Shown here: piece after piece, positions 29,047 to 37,102 of the stretch
Position numbering within the stretch: position 1 is the first letter of the stretch
Layout: each line of letters starts with the position of its first letter
DNA from: Rhodanobacter sp. B04
GTDB taxonomy: Bacteria; Pseudomonadota; Gammaproteobacteria; Xanthomonadales; Rhodanobacteraceae
Length of the DNA stretch: 64,000 nt
Direction of reading: 5' to 3'
Assembly (NCBI RefSeq): GCF_002001125.1
Contig: NZ_MUNV01000009.1
Coordinates: 299,232 to 363,231 of the forward strand
Notes under the pieces: generated by a model
What the model was told of the DNA's origin: nothing
The model's input: the letters and a program-made list of their open reading frames with translations, nothing else
Databases searched by the model: none
Position numbers and translations under genes: made by a program

Positions 29047-29084
29047 CACGACTGCAATTGCCCTGTCTTCCGGTGCCGGGCATC

Positions 29085-30107
29085 ATGCATGCGATGAACC
29101 TGATCACGCCGCCAGCGCCATCGACCACCCAGCAGCCCATGGTGGTCAACTGTATCGCCTACCGCAACGACGGCAGCCGGATCGGCGACATCAGCCTCGA
29201 CGCGATCAGTGACGCGCTGAAGGAGCCGGACACCTTCGTATGGGTCGGCCTGCACGAGCCCGACGAGGCCCTGCTGCTCAAGCTGCAGCAGGAATTCGGC
29301 CTGCACGACCTGGCGATCGAGGATGCGCACGCCGCGCACCAGCGCACCAAGCTGGAAACCTACGGCGACTCGCTGTTCCTGGTGGTGCAGACTGCCCAGC
29401 TGATCGAGGGTCATCTGCAATTCGGCGAGACGCACCTGTTCCTTGGCCCGCGCTACCTGGTCAGCATCCGCCACGGTGCCTCGCTGTCCTACGCGCCGGC
29501 ACGGCGCACCTGCGAACACACGCCGGCACTGCTGGCGCTGGGCCCCAGCTATGCGCTGTACGGCGTACTCGACTTCATCGTCGACAACCTGCTGCCGATC
29601 GTGCGCGACTTCCGCGAGGAACTGCAGCAACTGGAACAGGACATCTTCGCCGAGACCTTCAAGCGCAGCACGGTGAAGCGGCTGTACGACATGCAGCGCG
29701 ACCTGATGACGTTGCGCCTGGCGGTGGCGCCGCTGCAGGACATCATCAGCCAGCTGGTGCGCCTGCACCCGAACCTGATTCCCGAAAAACTGCGCGCGTA
29801 CTTTCGCGACGTCTACGACCACGTGTTCCGCGTCAACGAATCGATCAACGCGATGCGCGAAATGCTCACCGCCGCGATCAACGTCAACCTCTCGCTGGTC
29901 ACCTTCGGCCAGAACGAGGTGATGAAGAAACTCGCCGGCTGGGCCGCCATGCTCGCCGCACCCACCCTGCTCACCAGCTGGTACGGCATGAACTTCACCC
30001 ATATGCCCGAGCTCAGCCAGCCATGGGCCTATCCTGCTGTCATCGTGGCGATGCTGTGTGTGGTCGGCGGCATCTTCCTGCTGCTCAAGCGCGCGAAGTG
30101 GCTGTGA
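29085..30107 (+). CDS. CorA-family Mg2+ transporter
   Basis: A 340-aa CorA/ZntB-type channel. A cytoplasmic alpha/beta funnel and a long helix are followed by two C-terminal membrane helices; the signature G301-M302-N303 is in SWYGMNFTHMPE. The GMN motif supports Mg2+ (also Co2+/Ni2+) transport. Three close starts exist (TTG 29058, ATG 29085, ATG 29094); I chose 29085 without strong ribosome-site support. Confidence 0.92.
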   Translation: MHAMNLITPPAPSTTQQPMVVNCIAYRNDGSRIGDISLDAISDALKEPDTFVWVGLHEPDEALLLKLQQEFGLHDLAIEDAHAAHQRTKLETYGDSLFLVVQTAQLIEGHLQFGETHLFLGPRYLVSIRHGASLSYAPARRTCEHTPALLALGPSYALYGVLDFIVDNLLPIVRDFREELQQLEQDIFAETFKRSTVKRLYDMQRDLMTLRLAVAPLQDIISQLVRLHPNLIPEKLRAYFRDVYDHVFRVNESINAMREMLTAAINVNLSLVTFGQNEVMKKLAGWAAMLAAPTLLTSWYGMNFTHMPELSQPWAYPAVIVAMLCVVGGIFLLLKRAKWL

Positions 30108-30131
30108 GCTGAGCCACTCATAGCGATGCTC

Positions 30132-30165
30132 ATGAAAACGGCGGCTCGAAGGCCGCCGTTTTCAT
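30132..30165. terminator. Bidirectional terminator between CorA and the S9 peptidase
   Basis: ATGAAAACGGCGGC-tcgaag-GCCGCCGTTTTCAT is a perfect stem with A-tract and T-tract flanks, so it works for both convergent genes. Confidence 0.93.
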
Positions 30166-30181
30166 TGCCCGTTGATCCAGC

Positions 30182-32314
30182 TCAGTTTGTCGCGGTCTTC
30201 GACGTATCCACGGCGGTCCACTGCTTCAGCCATGCATTGACGGCGTCATGCCACTGCACGCTGTTGTGCGGCTTCAGCACCCAGTGGTTCTCGTCCGGGA
30301 AGGTCAGGAACTGGCTGGGGATGCCGCGGCGCTGCATGGCGGTGAACGCACCCAGGCCCTGGGTGATCGGAATGCGGAAATCGTCGCCGCTGTGCACCAC
30401 CAGCATCGGCACGCGCCAGTCCTTGACGTGGTTGATCGGGTTGAACTTCTCGTAGTTCTCCGGATGCTCGTACTGGGTGCCACCATTTTCCTTCTCCTCG
30501 AACCACAGTTCTTCGGTGTCGTAGTACATCGCGCGGGTGTCGAACACGCCGTCGTGGTCGACCAGGCACTTCCACGGCTGGTTCCACACGCCAGCGATCC
30601 AGTAGGTCATGAAGCCGCCGTAACTGGCGCCGAGCGCGCAGGCGCGGTTGCCGTCGAGGAAGCTGTACTTGTCCAGCGCGGCCTTCCAGCCCAACTTCAG
30701 ATCCTCCAGCGGCTTGCCGCCCCAGTCGCCGGAGATGGCATCCGTGAACGCTTGGCCATAGCCGGTGGAACCGTGGAAGTTCACCGTCACCACGGCGAAG
30801 CCCTGTCCCGCGTAGGTCTGCGGGTTCCAGCGATAGCTCCAGCCATTGGTCATCGCACCCTGCGGGCCGCCGTGGATGATGAAGGCAACCGGATAGGTCT
30901 TGCCCGGCTGGTAACCGACCGGCTTGACCACATAGCCCTGCACGGTCTCGTTGTTCCAGCCCTTGAAGTTGAAGAACTCGAAATCACCGACTTTGGCGTT
31001 CTTCAGATCCTCGGCGTTGAAGTGGGTGACCTGCTTCAGGTCGCTGCCGTTGGCCTTGGCGAGATACAGATCGGCCGGGTGTTTCAGGTCGTCACGGCTC
31101 AGCAGCAGCTTGTCGCCGACCAGTGAATAACCATCCACGGTCCCGTCACCGGACAGCCGCGTGACCTCGCCGTTGGCCGGATCGATCGCGAACAGCGGAT
31201 GCTGCCCCTCGTCATCGGCCGTGGCATACAGCGTCTTGCCATCGGCGGAAATCGACAGACCGCCGGGCGAACGATCCCACTTCGGATCGACCTCGCGCTT
31301 CGCGCCGGTAGCCAGATTCAGCGCCATGATCGCGAAGCGGTCCGCTTCGAAGCCCGGCGTCTTCATCGCCAGGTAGTACAAGGTCTTGCCGTCCGGCGAT
31401 GCCACCGGATACGCATCCCACGCCTTGTTGTCGGCAGTGAGGTTGCGCGGCGCGGCCGAGCCGTCCACCGGCACGCTGTACACGTCGAAGTTGGTCGACC
31501 ACGGCTCCGTCGTTCCGGCGATGCGCGCATCGAAATACACCGTCTTGCCATCCGGCGCGAAGCCGAATTCGCTCTCGTCGCCAAACGGCTTGCTCGGCAC
31601 GTCGCCATCGATGCCGCGACTCAGCAGGGTCGGCTCCACCGGCAGCTGGCCCTTGTCATCGAAGCCGGCCACGAACAGCTGGTTGCGCCGACCGTTGGCC
31701 CAGGTATCCCAGTGCCGCACGAACAGCTTGGTATATAACGTGCCGCTGGCCTTGTCCTTGCTGCGCGCCTCGACTCGCTGCTGGGTGCAGGCCAACGTGG
31801 CGCAATCGGTGAACACCTCGTACGACAGCAGCACCTGCTTGCCATCCGGCGACAGCTTGTAGCCGTTGATGTCCAGCGGCGCATGGCTCACCTGCACCGG
31901 CGCCGCGTGCTTGGCCAGATCCAAACCACCTTTGCCGCCCAGATCCACTCGCCACAATTGCGCCACGCCCTTGGCAGGCGCCACGAAATACAGGCTATGC
32001 CCATCCGCCGACCACAGCGCCGAGCCGCCCTTGTCGACCACCTTCACCGGCTGACTGCCATTGCCCGACAGATCCAGCACATACACCGCGTTGATACCCT
32101 TGTTCGCCGCATAGTCCGTACTGCGCACGCCGAATGCGGCATAACGCCCATCCGGCGACAGTTGCGGATCGCTGACCCGCTGCATCATCACCAGGTCGCG
32201 CACGTTGAATGGATGCGGGCCATGCGTCTTGACGAAACTGGTGTCCGTGATATCGCCCGCCATCGCAGGCACGGCCACCAGCGCCAGCAGCAACGCAGAA
32301 ATCAAAGGTTTCAT
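30182..32314 (-). CDS. S9-family prolyl oligopeptidase, secreted
   Basis: A 710-aa serine peptidase with a signal peptide (LISALLLALVAVPAMA), an N-terminal beta-propeller with repeated SPDG/SADG motifs, and a C-terminal alpha/beta-hydrolase domain. The triad is S564 (GASYGGF), D645 (HSGDDFRIP) and H677 (ENHWVL). It resembles dipeptidyl-peptidase-like or acylaminoacyl-peptidase-like periplasmic enzymes of Xanthomonads that trim short peptides. It has its own terminator and no operon partner. Confidence 0.93.
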   Translation of the reverse strand: MKPLISALLLALVAVPAMAGDITDTSFVKTHGPHPFNVRDLVMMQRVSDPQLSPDGRYAAFGVRSTDYAANKGINAVYVLDLSGNGSQPVKVVDKGGSALWSADGHSLYFVAPAKGVAQLWRVDLGGKGGLDLAKHAAPVQVSHAPLDINGYKLSPDGKQVLLSYEVFTDCATLACTQQRVEARSKDKASGTLYTKLFVRHWDTWANGRRNQLFVAGFDDKGQLPVEPTLLSRGIDGDVPSKPFGDESEFGFAPDGKTVYFDARIAGTTEPWSTNFDVYSVPVDGSAAPRNLTADNKAWDAYPVASPDGKTLYYLAMKTPGFEADRFAIMALNLATGAKREVDPKWDRSPGGLSISADGKTLYATADDEGQHPLFAIDPANGEVTRLSGDGTVDGYSLVGDKLLLSRDDLKHPADLYLAKANGSDLKQVTHFNAEDLKNAKVGDFEFFNFKGWNNETVQGYVVKPVGYQPGKTYPVAFIIHGGPQGAMTNGWSYRWNPQTYAGQGFAVVTVNFHGSTGYGQAFTDAISGDWGGKPLEDLKLGWKAALDKYSFLDGNRACALGASYGGFMTYWIAGVWNQPWKCLVDHDGVFDTRAMYYDTEELWFEEKENGGTQYEHPENYEKFNPINHVKDWRVPMLVVHSGDDFRIPITQGLGAFTAMQRRGIPSQFLTFPDENHWVLKPHNSVQWHDAVNAWLKQWTAVDTSKTATN

Positions 32315-32560
32315 AAAGTATTCCTAAATTGGCTCAAACCCTGACGGTAAGTACGTAGAACTTATGGGACGCAAGCAGTCCGCTACTCTACTTGTAGAAA
32401 ATTACCACGAGCTGTGCGCTTGGTAGATCGCCGAAGTTACAATACAGGTCTGCGCATCAAAGGCACCAGAAAGCATTCTTGGTGCCCACTGAAAAGCTTG
32501 TGCAAGCGGATTGCAATCGATATTTTCCGGACAACGCCCCAGCCAGGAAAAGTAGAAATA

Positions 32561-33304
32561 ATGAATCGCTGGAAAGCCTCTGCCATCCACCTGACCATCA
32601 GCATGGGGCTCGCCGTGGGTATCGCTGCCCTGCTCTACTTTCTATGGTTCCCGCCACCCTATTTCATCGCGGCCGGCGCCAGCCGGCTAATTATCCTGCT
32701 CATGGGTGTGGACGTCTGCATTGGCCCCTTGCTGACCTTGCTGGTGGTCAGTCCGCACAAGGCCAAGCGCCTGCTGAAGCTGGATCTCTCGATCATCGCA
32801 ATCATCCAAGTAATCGCCTTCGCCTATGGCGTTCACGTGATCGCCGCAGCGCGGCCGGTATTTGTTGTGGCAGAAGTGGACCGGCTGGTGCTCGTCTCGG
32901 CCGACCAACTTGCTGATGCTGATCTGGCCCGCGGCAGCCAACCGATCTTCCGCAGACGCTCCTGGACCGGACCCAGCTTGGTTGGCGCGTTACCGCCTAG
33001 CAATTCCGTCGATCCTGGCGCGGTGATAAAGGTGTTGGAAGGCGGCAAGGATATAGATCAGCTGCCCCAATTCTACGTCTCCTATGCTCAAGTCATAGAC
33101 AGAGTCATGCATCACGCCATACCGCTACCTCAACTGAAACATGTTACGGCCAGTCAGCGCAGGCAACTCGATGAGATCCAGAGCACTGCCGGAAGCACGC
33201 CTTTGCTGGCATTGCCATTACAACGCGGCGATCACGACTACACCGCGATCATGTCGCCGGAGACCCGACGCCCCCTCGCGATACTGGCTATCGAGCCTTG
33301 GTAA
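32561..33304 (+). CDS. TfpX/TfpZ-family type IV pilin accessory protein
   Basis: A 247-aa protein with membrane helices near residues 8-30, 38-60 and 70-95 (ILLMGVDVCIGPLLTLLVVSP is characteristic), followed by a periplasmic domain. ATG 32561 is preceded by AGGAAAAGTAG; the frame is open upstream but lacks a better start. Members of this family sit beside pilA and affect pilin stability or pilus assembly. The two pilin genes follow, which fits that role. Confidence 0.85.
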   Translation: MNRWKASAIHLTISMGLAVGIAALLYFLWFPPPYFIAAGASRLIILLMGVDVCIGPLLTLLVVSPHKAKRLLKLDLSIIAIIQVIAFAYGVHVIAAARPVFVVAEVDRLVLVSADQLADADLARGSQPIFRRRSWTGPSLVGALPPSNSVDPGAVIKVLEGGKDIDQLPQFYVSYAQVIDRVMHHAIPLPQLKHVTASQRRQLDEIQSTAGSTPLLALPLQRGDHDYTAIMSPETRRPLAILAIEPW

Positions 33305-33718
33305 AACCGGGGGGATTACCCTTCGCCGCGTACAACCTGATCCGCCTTGGCGGTATCGGCCAGTGGTGGAATCCGTCGCCGACGTGAGGGAACGTGCGCC
33401 CGAAAACCATCATGGCCGCGCTTTTACGATCAACAAAGCCTATCGTATGGCTTGTTGGTCGGGGTTTCTCAACAGCCTGCTAAAGCTCCTGGAGCGACTT
33501 TAGTCACGAACGCTTTTGCACTCCTGTGCATGGTCCGCACTGCAGCAGTCCAGCGGTGTGAAATGATCGCTGGCAATCGCGGTGAAGCAAGCCTAAAGCT
33601 GTACGACTTCGGTGACGGTTTTCTCATTTCGGCAAGATGCCGATAAGCATTGCGGAAGTCCCACCGGCCTTGGTACATAACGTGCTTCCCCTCAGGCATC
33701 TTCCTGGGGGAATCCACC
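33305..33718. other. Non-coding stretch before the first pilin
   Basis: 414 bases with no gene I can support. It contains a sigma-54-type promoter (33671-33687) and a G-rich ribosome site just before the pilin. The middle (33455-33480) contains tttctcaacagcctgc, which resembles sequence near transposon ends, but no transposase or paired inverted repeat is present. Confidence 0.6.
33671..33687 (+). promoter_or_regulatory. Probable sigma-54 (-24/-12) promoter of the first pilin
   Basis: TGGTAC-N5-GTGCT with GG and GC separated by exactly 10 nt, the sigma-54 spacing. The predicted start near 33697 leaves a leader of about 22 nt before ATG 33719. Pilin genes in Pseudomonas and Xanthomonas are driven by RpoN with PilR. 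The match is weaker than the second pilin's promoter. Confidence 0.55.
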
Positions 33719-34177
33719 ATGTCACGCCAGCGCCTATCCGCCGGTTTTACCTTGATCGAGCTAATGATCGTCGTGGCGATCATCGCAATACTCGCGGCCA
33801 TCGCGATTCCCGCCTACCAGGACTACCTGGTTCGTGCCCAGGTCAGCGAGGGCATGGTGCTGGCCGACGGCGCCAAGGCTTCGATATGGGATTTCTTCTC
33901 CAACACCGGGCACTTCCCCGCGAATAACCAATCCGCGGGCCTGCCGAACAATGCCGCATCCATTAGCGGCAAATATGTCTCTTCGGTCACCGTGGGAAAC
34001 GGTGTCATCACCGCCAAATTCACCGGCCCGAGTGTGAACAGCAAAATTTCCGGCGATAACCTTGTCCTTTCACCCACCGACCTCGGTGGTTCGATGAACT
34101 GGACTTGCGCCCCCGCCGTTGCTCCGACAAATCCTGTTCCTGCCAAATACCTGCCGTCGTCCTGTCGCAGCAACTAG
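33719..34177 (+). CDS. pilA: Type IV major pilin, first copy
   Basis: A 152-aa type IVa pilin. The leader MSRQRLSAG ends before F10; GFTLIELMIVVAIIA carries the conserved E14 (Glu5 of the mature protein). The C-terminal disulfide pair is NWTC ... PSSC. GGGGGA precedes the ATG by about 8 nt. It shares the internal NQSAGLP-N-AASISGKYV block and the KYLPSSCR tail with the second pilin at 34528, showing tandem duplication. The two differ at many synonymous sites, so the duplication is not recent. Confidence 0.95.
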   Translation: MSRQRLSAGFTLIELMIVVAIIAILAAIAIPAYQDYLVRAQVSEGMVLADGAKASIWDFFSNTGHFPANNQSAGLPNNAASISGKYVSSVTVGNGVITAKFTGPSVNSKISGDNLVLSPTDLGGSMNWTCAPAVAPTNPVPAKYLPSSCRSN

Positions 34178-34386
34178 CAGGTCATCTGCGCACGAGCCAC
34201 AGCGCTCCACGGGCCTCGGATTGACAAAAAACGTCACTACCTGACCCGAATTGACCGGCACCTGATTTACCCGAATCCCCACATTCCGTAAGTTCGCAGC
34301 GCGCGGCTCGAATCCCTTGCAGGCTTTCGTGACGAGGGGCACAATCCTTTAGCCTGCGGTATGCGGGAATACACCGGCGGCAATGA

Positions 34387-34402
34387 TGGCACACAATCTG
34401 CA
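34387..34402 (+). promoter_or_regulatory. Sigma-54 promoter of the second pilin
   Basis: TGGCAC-N5-CTGCA matches the -24/-12 consensus almost perfectly, with GG and GC spaced by 10 nt. Transcription should begin near 34413. PilS/PilR control is expected from family knowledge; those genes are not in the window. Confidence 0.8.
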
Positions 34403-34463
34403 TCATTCTGTCACGAGCTTCCTGGTCGTTCCTGACCACGCGTATGGAGTCCGATCCCGCCTA

Positions 34464-34491
34464 GGGGGAATCGGGACTGGGGCTCAGGGGG
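34464..34491 (+). promoter_or_regulatory. G-quadruplex-forming motif in the pilin leader
   Basis: Four G-runs (GGGGG, GGG, GGGG, GGGGG) with loops AATC, ACT and CTCA on the coding strand, about 37 nt before the second pilin ATG. It satisfies the G3+N1-7 rule for both DNA and RNA quadruplexes. Confidence 0.6.
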
Positions 34492-34527
34492 CATCACACG
34501 GTTAGCTAACCACACAGAGGAACCACC

Positions 34528-34980
34528 ATGAAGAACATGCAGAAAGGCTTCACCCTGATCGAACTGATGATCGTGGTTGCGATCATCGCGATCCTCGCCG
34601 CTATCGCTATCCCGGCCTATCAGGATTACCTGATCCGCTCGCAGGTCTCCGAGGGTGCGGTACTGTCCGATGGCGCCAAGACGGCTGTTTCTGAGTTTTA
34701 CTCGAACCATGGCACTTGGCCCACGGGCAACCAGTCTGCGGGCCTGCCGACCAATGCAGCATCTATCAGCGGAAAGTATGTTTCCGGGGTCAACGTGGTG
34801 TCTGGTGTAATTACCGCGACGTTCAGCGGCGCATCGGCTAACAAGGCGATCCAAGGTGATACGTTCACCCTGTCGCCCACCGATAATGGTGGCTCGATCA
34901 ACTGGACCTGTTCGCCCGCCACTGCAGTAGGTACCGCTGTCCCGCAGAAGTACCTGCCGTCGTCCTGCCGTACTCAGTAA
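34528..34980 (+). CDS. pilA: Type IV major pilin, second copy
   Basis: A 150-aa type IVa pilin with the short leader MKNMQKG, then F8 and the conserved E12 in FTLIELMIVVAIIAILAA. The C-terminal disulfide cysteines are in NWTCSP and PSSCRTQ, ending close to the C-terminus. AGAGGAA precedes the ATG. It has the stronger promoter and its own terminator, so it is probably the main structural pilin, with the 33719 copy as a variant subunit. Confidence 0.96.
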   Translation: MKNMQKGFTLIELMIVVAIIAILAAIAIPAYQDYLIRSQVSEGAVLSDGAKTAVSEFYSNHGTWPTGNQSAGLPTNAASISGKYVSGVNVVSGVITATFSGASANKAIQGDTFTLSPTDNGGSINWTCSPATAVGTAVPQKYLPSSCRTQ

Positions 34981-35015
34981 TTCGATAGCTGCCGTCTTAC
35001 GGCTAAGGTGTTGTA

Positions 35016-35049
35016 CGAAGGGCCACCCATGGGTGGCCCTTCGTTTTTT
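35016..35049 (+). terminator. Terminator after the second pilin
   Basis: CGAAGGGCCACCC-at-GGGTGGCCCTTCG followed by TTTTTT: a perfect stem with a U-tract. Confidence 0.95.
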
Positions 35050-35083
35050 CAGATCATCCTCCAGTTGCTGAAACTCAGATTGC

Positions 35084-37102
35084 ATGCAGCCTAGTTATCG
35101 CTCCAGCATTCCTTTGCTTGCGCTCGCACTCTTGGCGCTTGTGTCTTGGTGGGCGTATGCCCCCGGCCTGCACGGTGGCTTCTTGTTTGATGACTTTGGC
35201 AGTCTGCCAGCACTGGGTGCCTATGGTCCGGTGACGCACTGGGCCACGTTCTGGCGCTACATTACCTCGGGCACCGCCGATCCCACCGGCCGGCCGCTGG
35301 CCTTGCTGACGTTTCTGATCGACGCGCAGAACTGGCCCGCCGACCCACTGCCTTTCAAGCGCAGCAACCTGATCCTGCACCTGCTCAACAGCACCCTGCT
35401 GTATGCGCTATTGGTACGGCTGGGTGCGCTGCTGGATATCGAGACGCGCCGAGCGCAACTGGCCGCCCTGCTCGGCTGCGCGCTGTGGCTGCTGCACCCG
35501 CTACTGGTTTCCACCACCCTTTACATCGTGCAGCGCGAGGCGATGCTGGCAGCTACCTGCGTGCTGAGCGGCCTGCTGCTATGGCTGCATGGGCGCCAGC
35601 AACTGGTCAAAAGCGAGCTCCGAGCCGGTACACTCTGGAGTGTGCTCGGACTGGGTGGCTTCACCCTGCTCGGCACCTTAGCCAAGGCCAACGGCAGCCT
35701 GTTGCCGCTATACGCCCTACTGATCGAGCTCATCGTGTTGCGGCCGCATCGGCCGCTGCCTGCCGGCGCGGCAAACCGAGCGCATCAACTCGTGATGATC
35801 GTCTTCGGGATCATTCCCGCGGCTGGGTTGCTCAGCTACGTATTATGGACGGGTGCGCATGGCCTGTGGGTCGGCGGCCCCGTCGGCGTGCGCCCGTGGA
35901 ACATCGGCCAGCGTCTGTTGACCGAGCCGCGGGTGCTGCTCGATTACCTTAAGCTGCTATGGATGCCACGACCGTTTTCCAGTGGTCTGTTCAATGACCA
36001 GTTGAATGCGTCGGCCGATTGGCTGCATCCGGCCACCACGTTACCGGCGATGCTAGCGGTGCTTGTCCTTATCGCGGGCGCCTGGTGGCAACGGCGGCGC
36101 CATCCGGCCCCGGCCCTCGCTATGCTGTTTTACTTTGCCGGTCAGTTGCTGGAGTCGACCTCGATTCCGCTGGAGCTGTATTTCGAACACCGCAACTATG
36201 TACCGGCCCTGCTGATGTTCTGGCCATTGGGTCTGTGGCTGGCTGACAACCGCCAGCTGCATAGGTTCAAGACCGCGATGATGCTGATTCTGCCTCTCGC
36301 GCTCGTCGGCATGACGCACTCCCGTGCCGTGGTCTGGGGCAATGTGCAGACACAAGGGACGCTGTGGGCGCGACTGAACCCCGGATCACCGCGTGCCCAG
36401 GCCAATGCGGCTGAGATATTGATGTACCAAGGGCACGCACAAATAGCGGCTGGACAATTGGAGCGCCTGCTTGCCGTGCAGCCGGATCAGGCACAGCTTG
36501 CGTTCAGCCTGATCAATGCGCGCTGCATGATTGGCAGCATTGAGCCAGCAGACCTGCAGATCGCGCGCACAGCGATGCTGAGTACGGCCAATACCGGCAC
36601 ACTGTTCGTGCGATGGTTCGAGCGGATACTACCGCTGGTAATCTCGGGCCGTTGCGGCGGACTGACGCTATCGGACTTGCTCACTCTCGTCGACGCCGGC
36701 TTGGGGAATCCAAAGCTGCAGGCCGATGGGCAAAAACAAGACATGATCTATCTGAAGGGACGCGTGGCGCTGGCCCAACATGATCCCGCAGCCGCGCTGG
36801 CGGACTTTGTCCACGCGCTTGATCTGCTGCCGCGGCCAGGCATGGCGTTGAGGGCAGCAGCCACAATGGGAGAATACGGCTACCCCGAGCTGGGTCTGCG
36901 CCTACTGGATTACTACCAGCAATTACCGACGCAATCTATACCGATGGCTTTCAACATGAGCAACCTCCATGCCTGGGTGCTCACTCGCCAAAACTACTGG
37001 CAACACGAACTGGACCAGCTTCGCCGCACACTGAGCGTCGCCGCCAGCACTGGCAGCCAGAATACAATACCGTCCCCCCCTCACTCCACCGCGACTCGAT
37101 GA
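35084..37102 (+). CDS. GT-C-like multi-pass membrane protein with TPR-like tail (first of two)
   Basis: A 672-aa protein with about 10-12 membrane helices in the first 430 residues and a soluble helical C-terminal part that looks TPR-like (RAQANAAEILMYQGHAQIAAGQL). The N-terminal loop FLFDDFGSL and the conserved PLELYFEHRNYVPAL resemble TMTC/PMT-type GT-C transferases. Its position directly after the pilins suggests pilin glycosylation, as TfpO/TfpW-type enzymes do elsewhere, but no direct homology is claimed. It is coupled by a 4-nt overlap to a paralogue. Confidence 0.7.
   Translation: MQPSYRSSIPLLALALLALVSWWAYAPGLHGGFLFDDFGSLPALGAYGPVTHWATFWRYITSGTADPTGRPLALLTFLIDAQNWPADPLPFKRSNLILHLLNSTLLYALLVRLGALLDIETRRAQLAALLGCALWLLHPLLVSTTLYIVQREAMLAATCVLSGLLLWLHGRQQLVKSELRAGTLWSVLGLGGFTLLGTLAKANGSLLPLYALLIELIVLRPHRPLPAGAANRAHQLVMIVFGIIPAAGLLSYVLWTGAHGLWVGGPVGVRPWNIGQRLLTEPRVLLDYLKLLWMPRPFSSGLFNDQLNASADWLHPATTLPAMLAVLVLIAGAWWQRRRHPAPALAMLFYFAGQLLESTSIPLELYFEHRNYVPALLMFWPLGLWLADNRQLHRFKTAMMLILPLALVGMTHSRAVVWGNVQTQGTLWARLNPGSPRAQANAAEILMYQGHAQIAAGQLERLLAVQPDQAQLAFSLINARCMIGSIEPADLQIARTAMLSTANTGTLFVRWFERILPLVISGRCGGLTLSDLLTLVDAGLGNPKLQADGQKQDMIYLKGRVALAQHDPAAALADFVHALDLLPRPGMALRAAATMGEYGYPELGLRLLDYYQQLPTQSIPMAFNMSNLHAWVLTRQNYWQHELDQLRRTLSVAASTGSQNTIPSPPHSTATR

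Larger units (their letters stand above)
34178..34527. other. Non-coding region and 5' leader between the two pilins
   Basis: 350 bases without a gene. It holds a strong sigma-54 promoter (34387-34402), a four-run G-quadruplex motif (34464-34491), a 12-bp palindrome GGTTAGCTAACC (34500-34511) and the ribosome site AGAGGAA before the second pilin. The expected leader is about 115 nt, long for a pilin message. Confidence 0.75.

Noticed and set aside
33455..33480. tttctcaacagcctgc resembling a transposon end
   Set aside because: No paired inverted repeat, target duplication or transposase remnant is visible.
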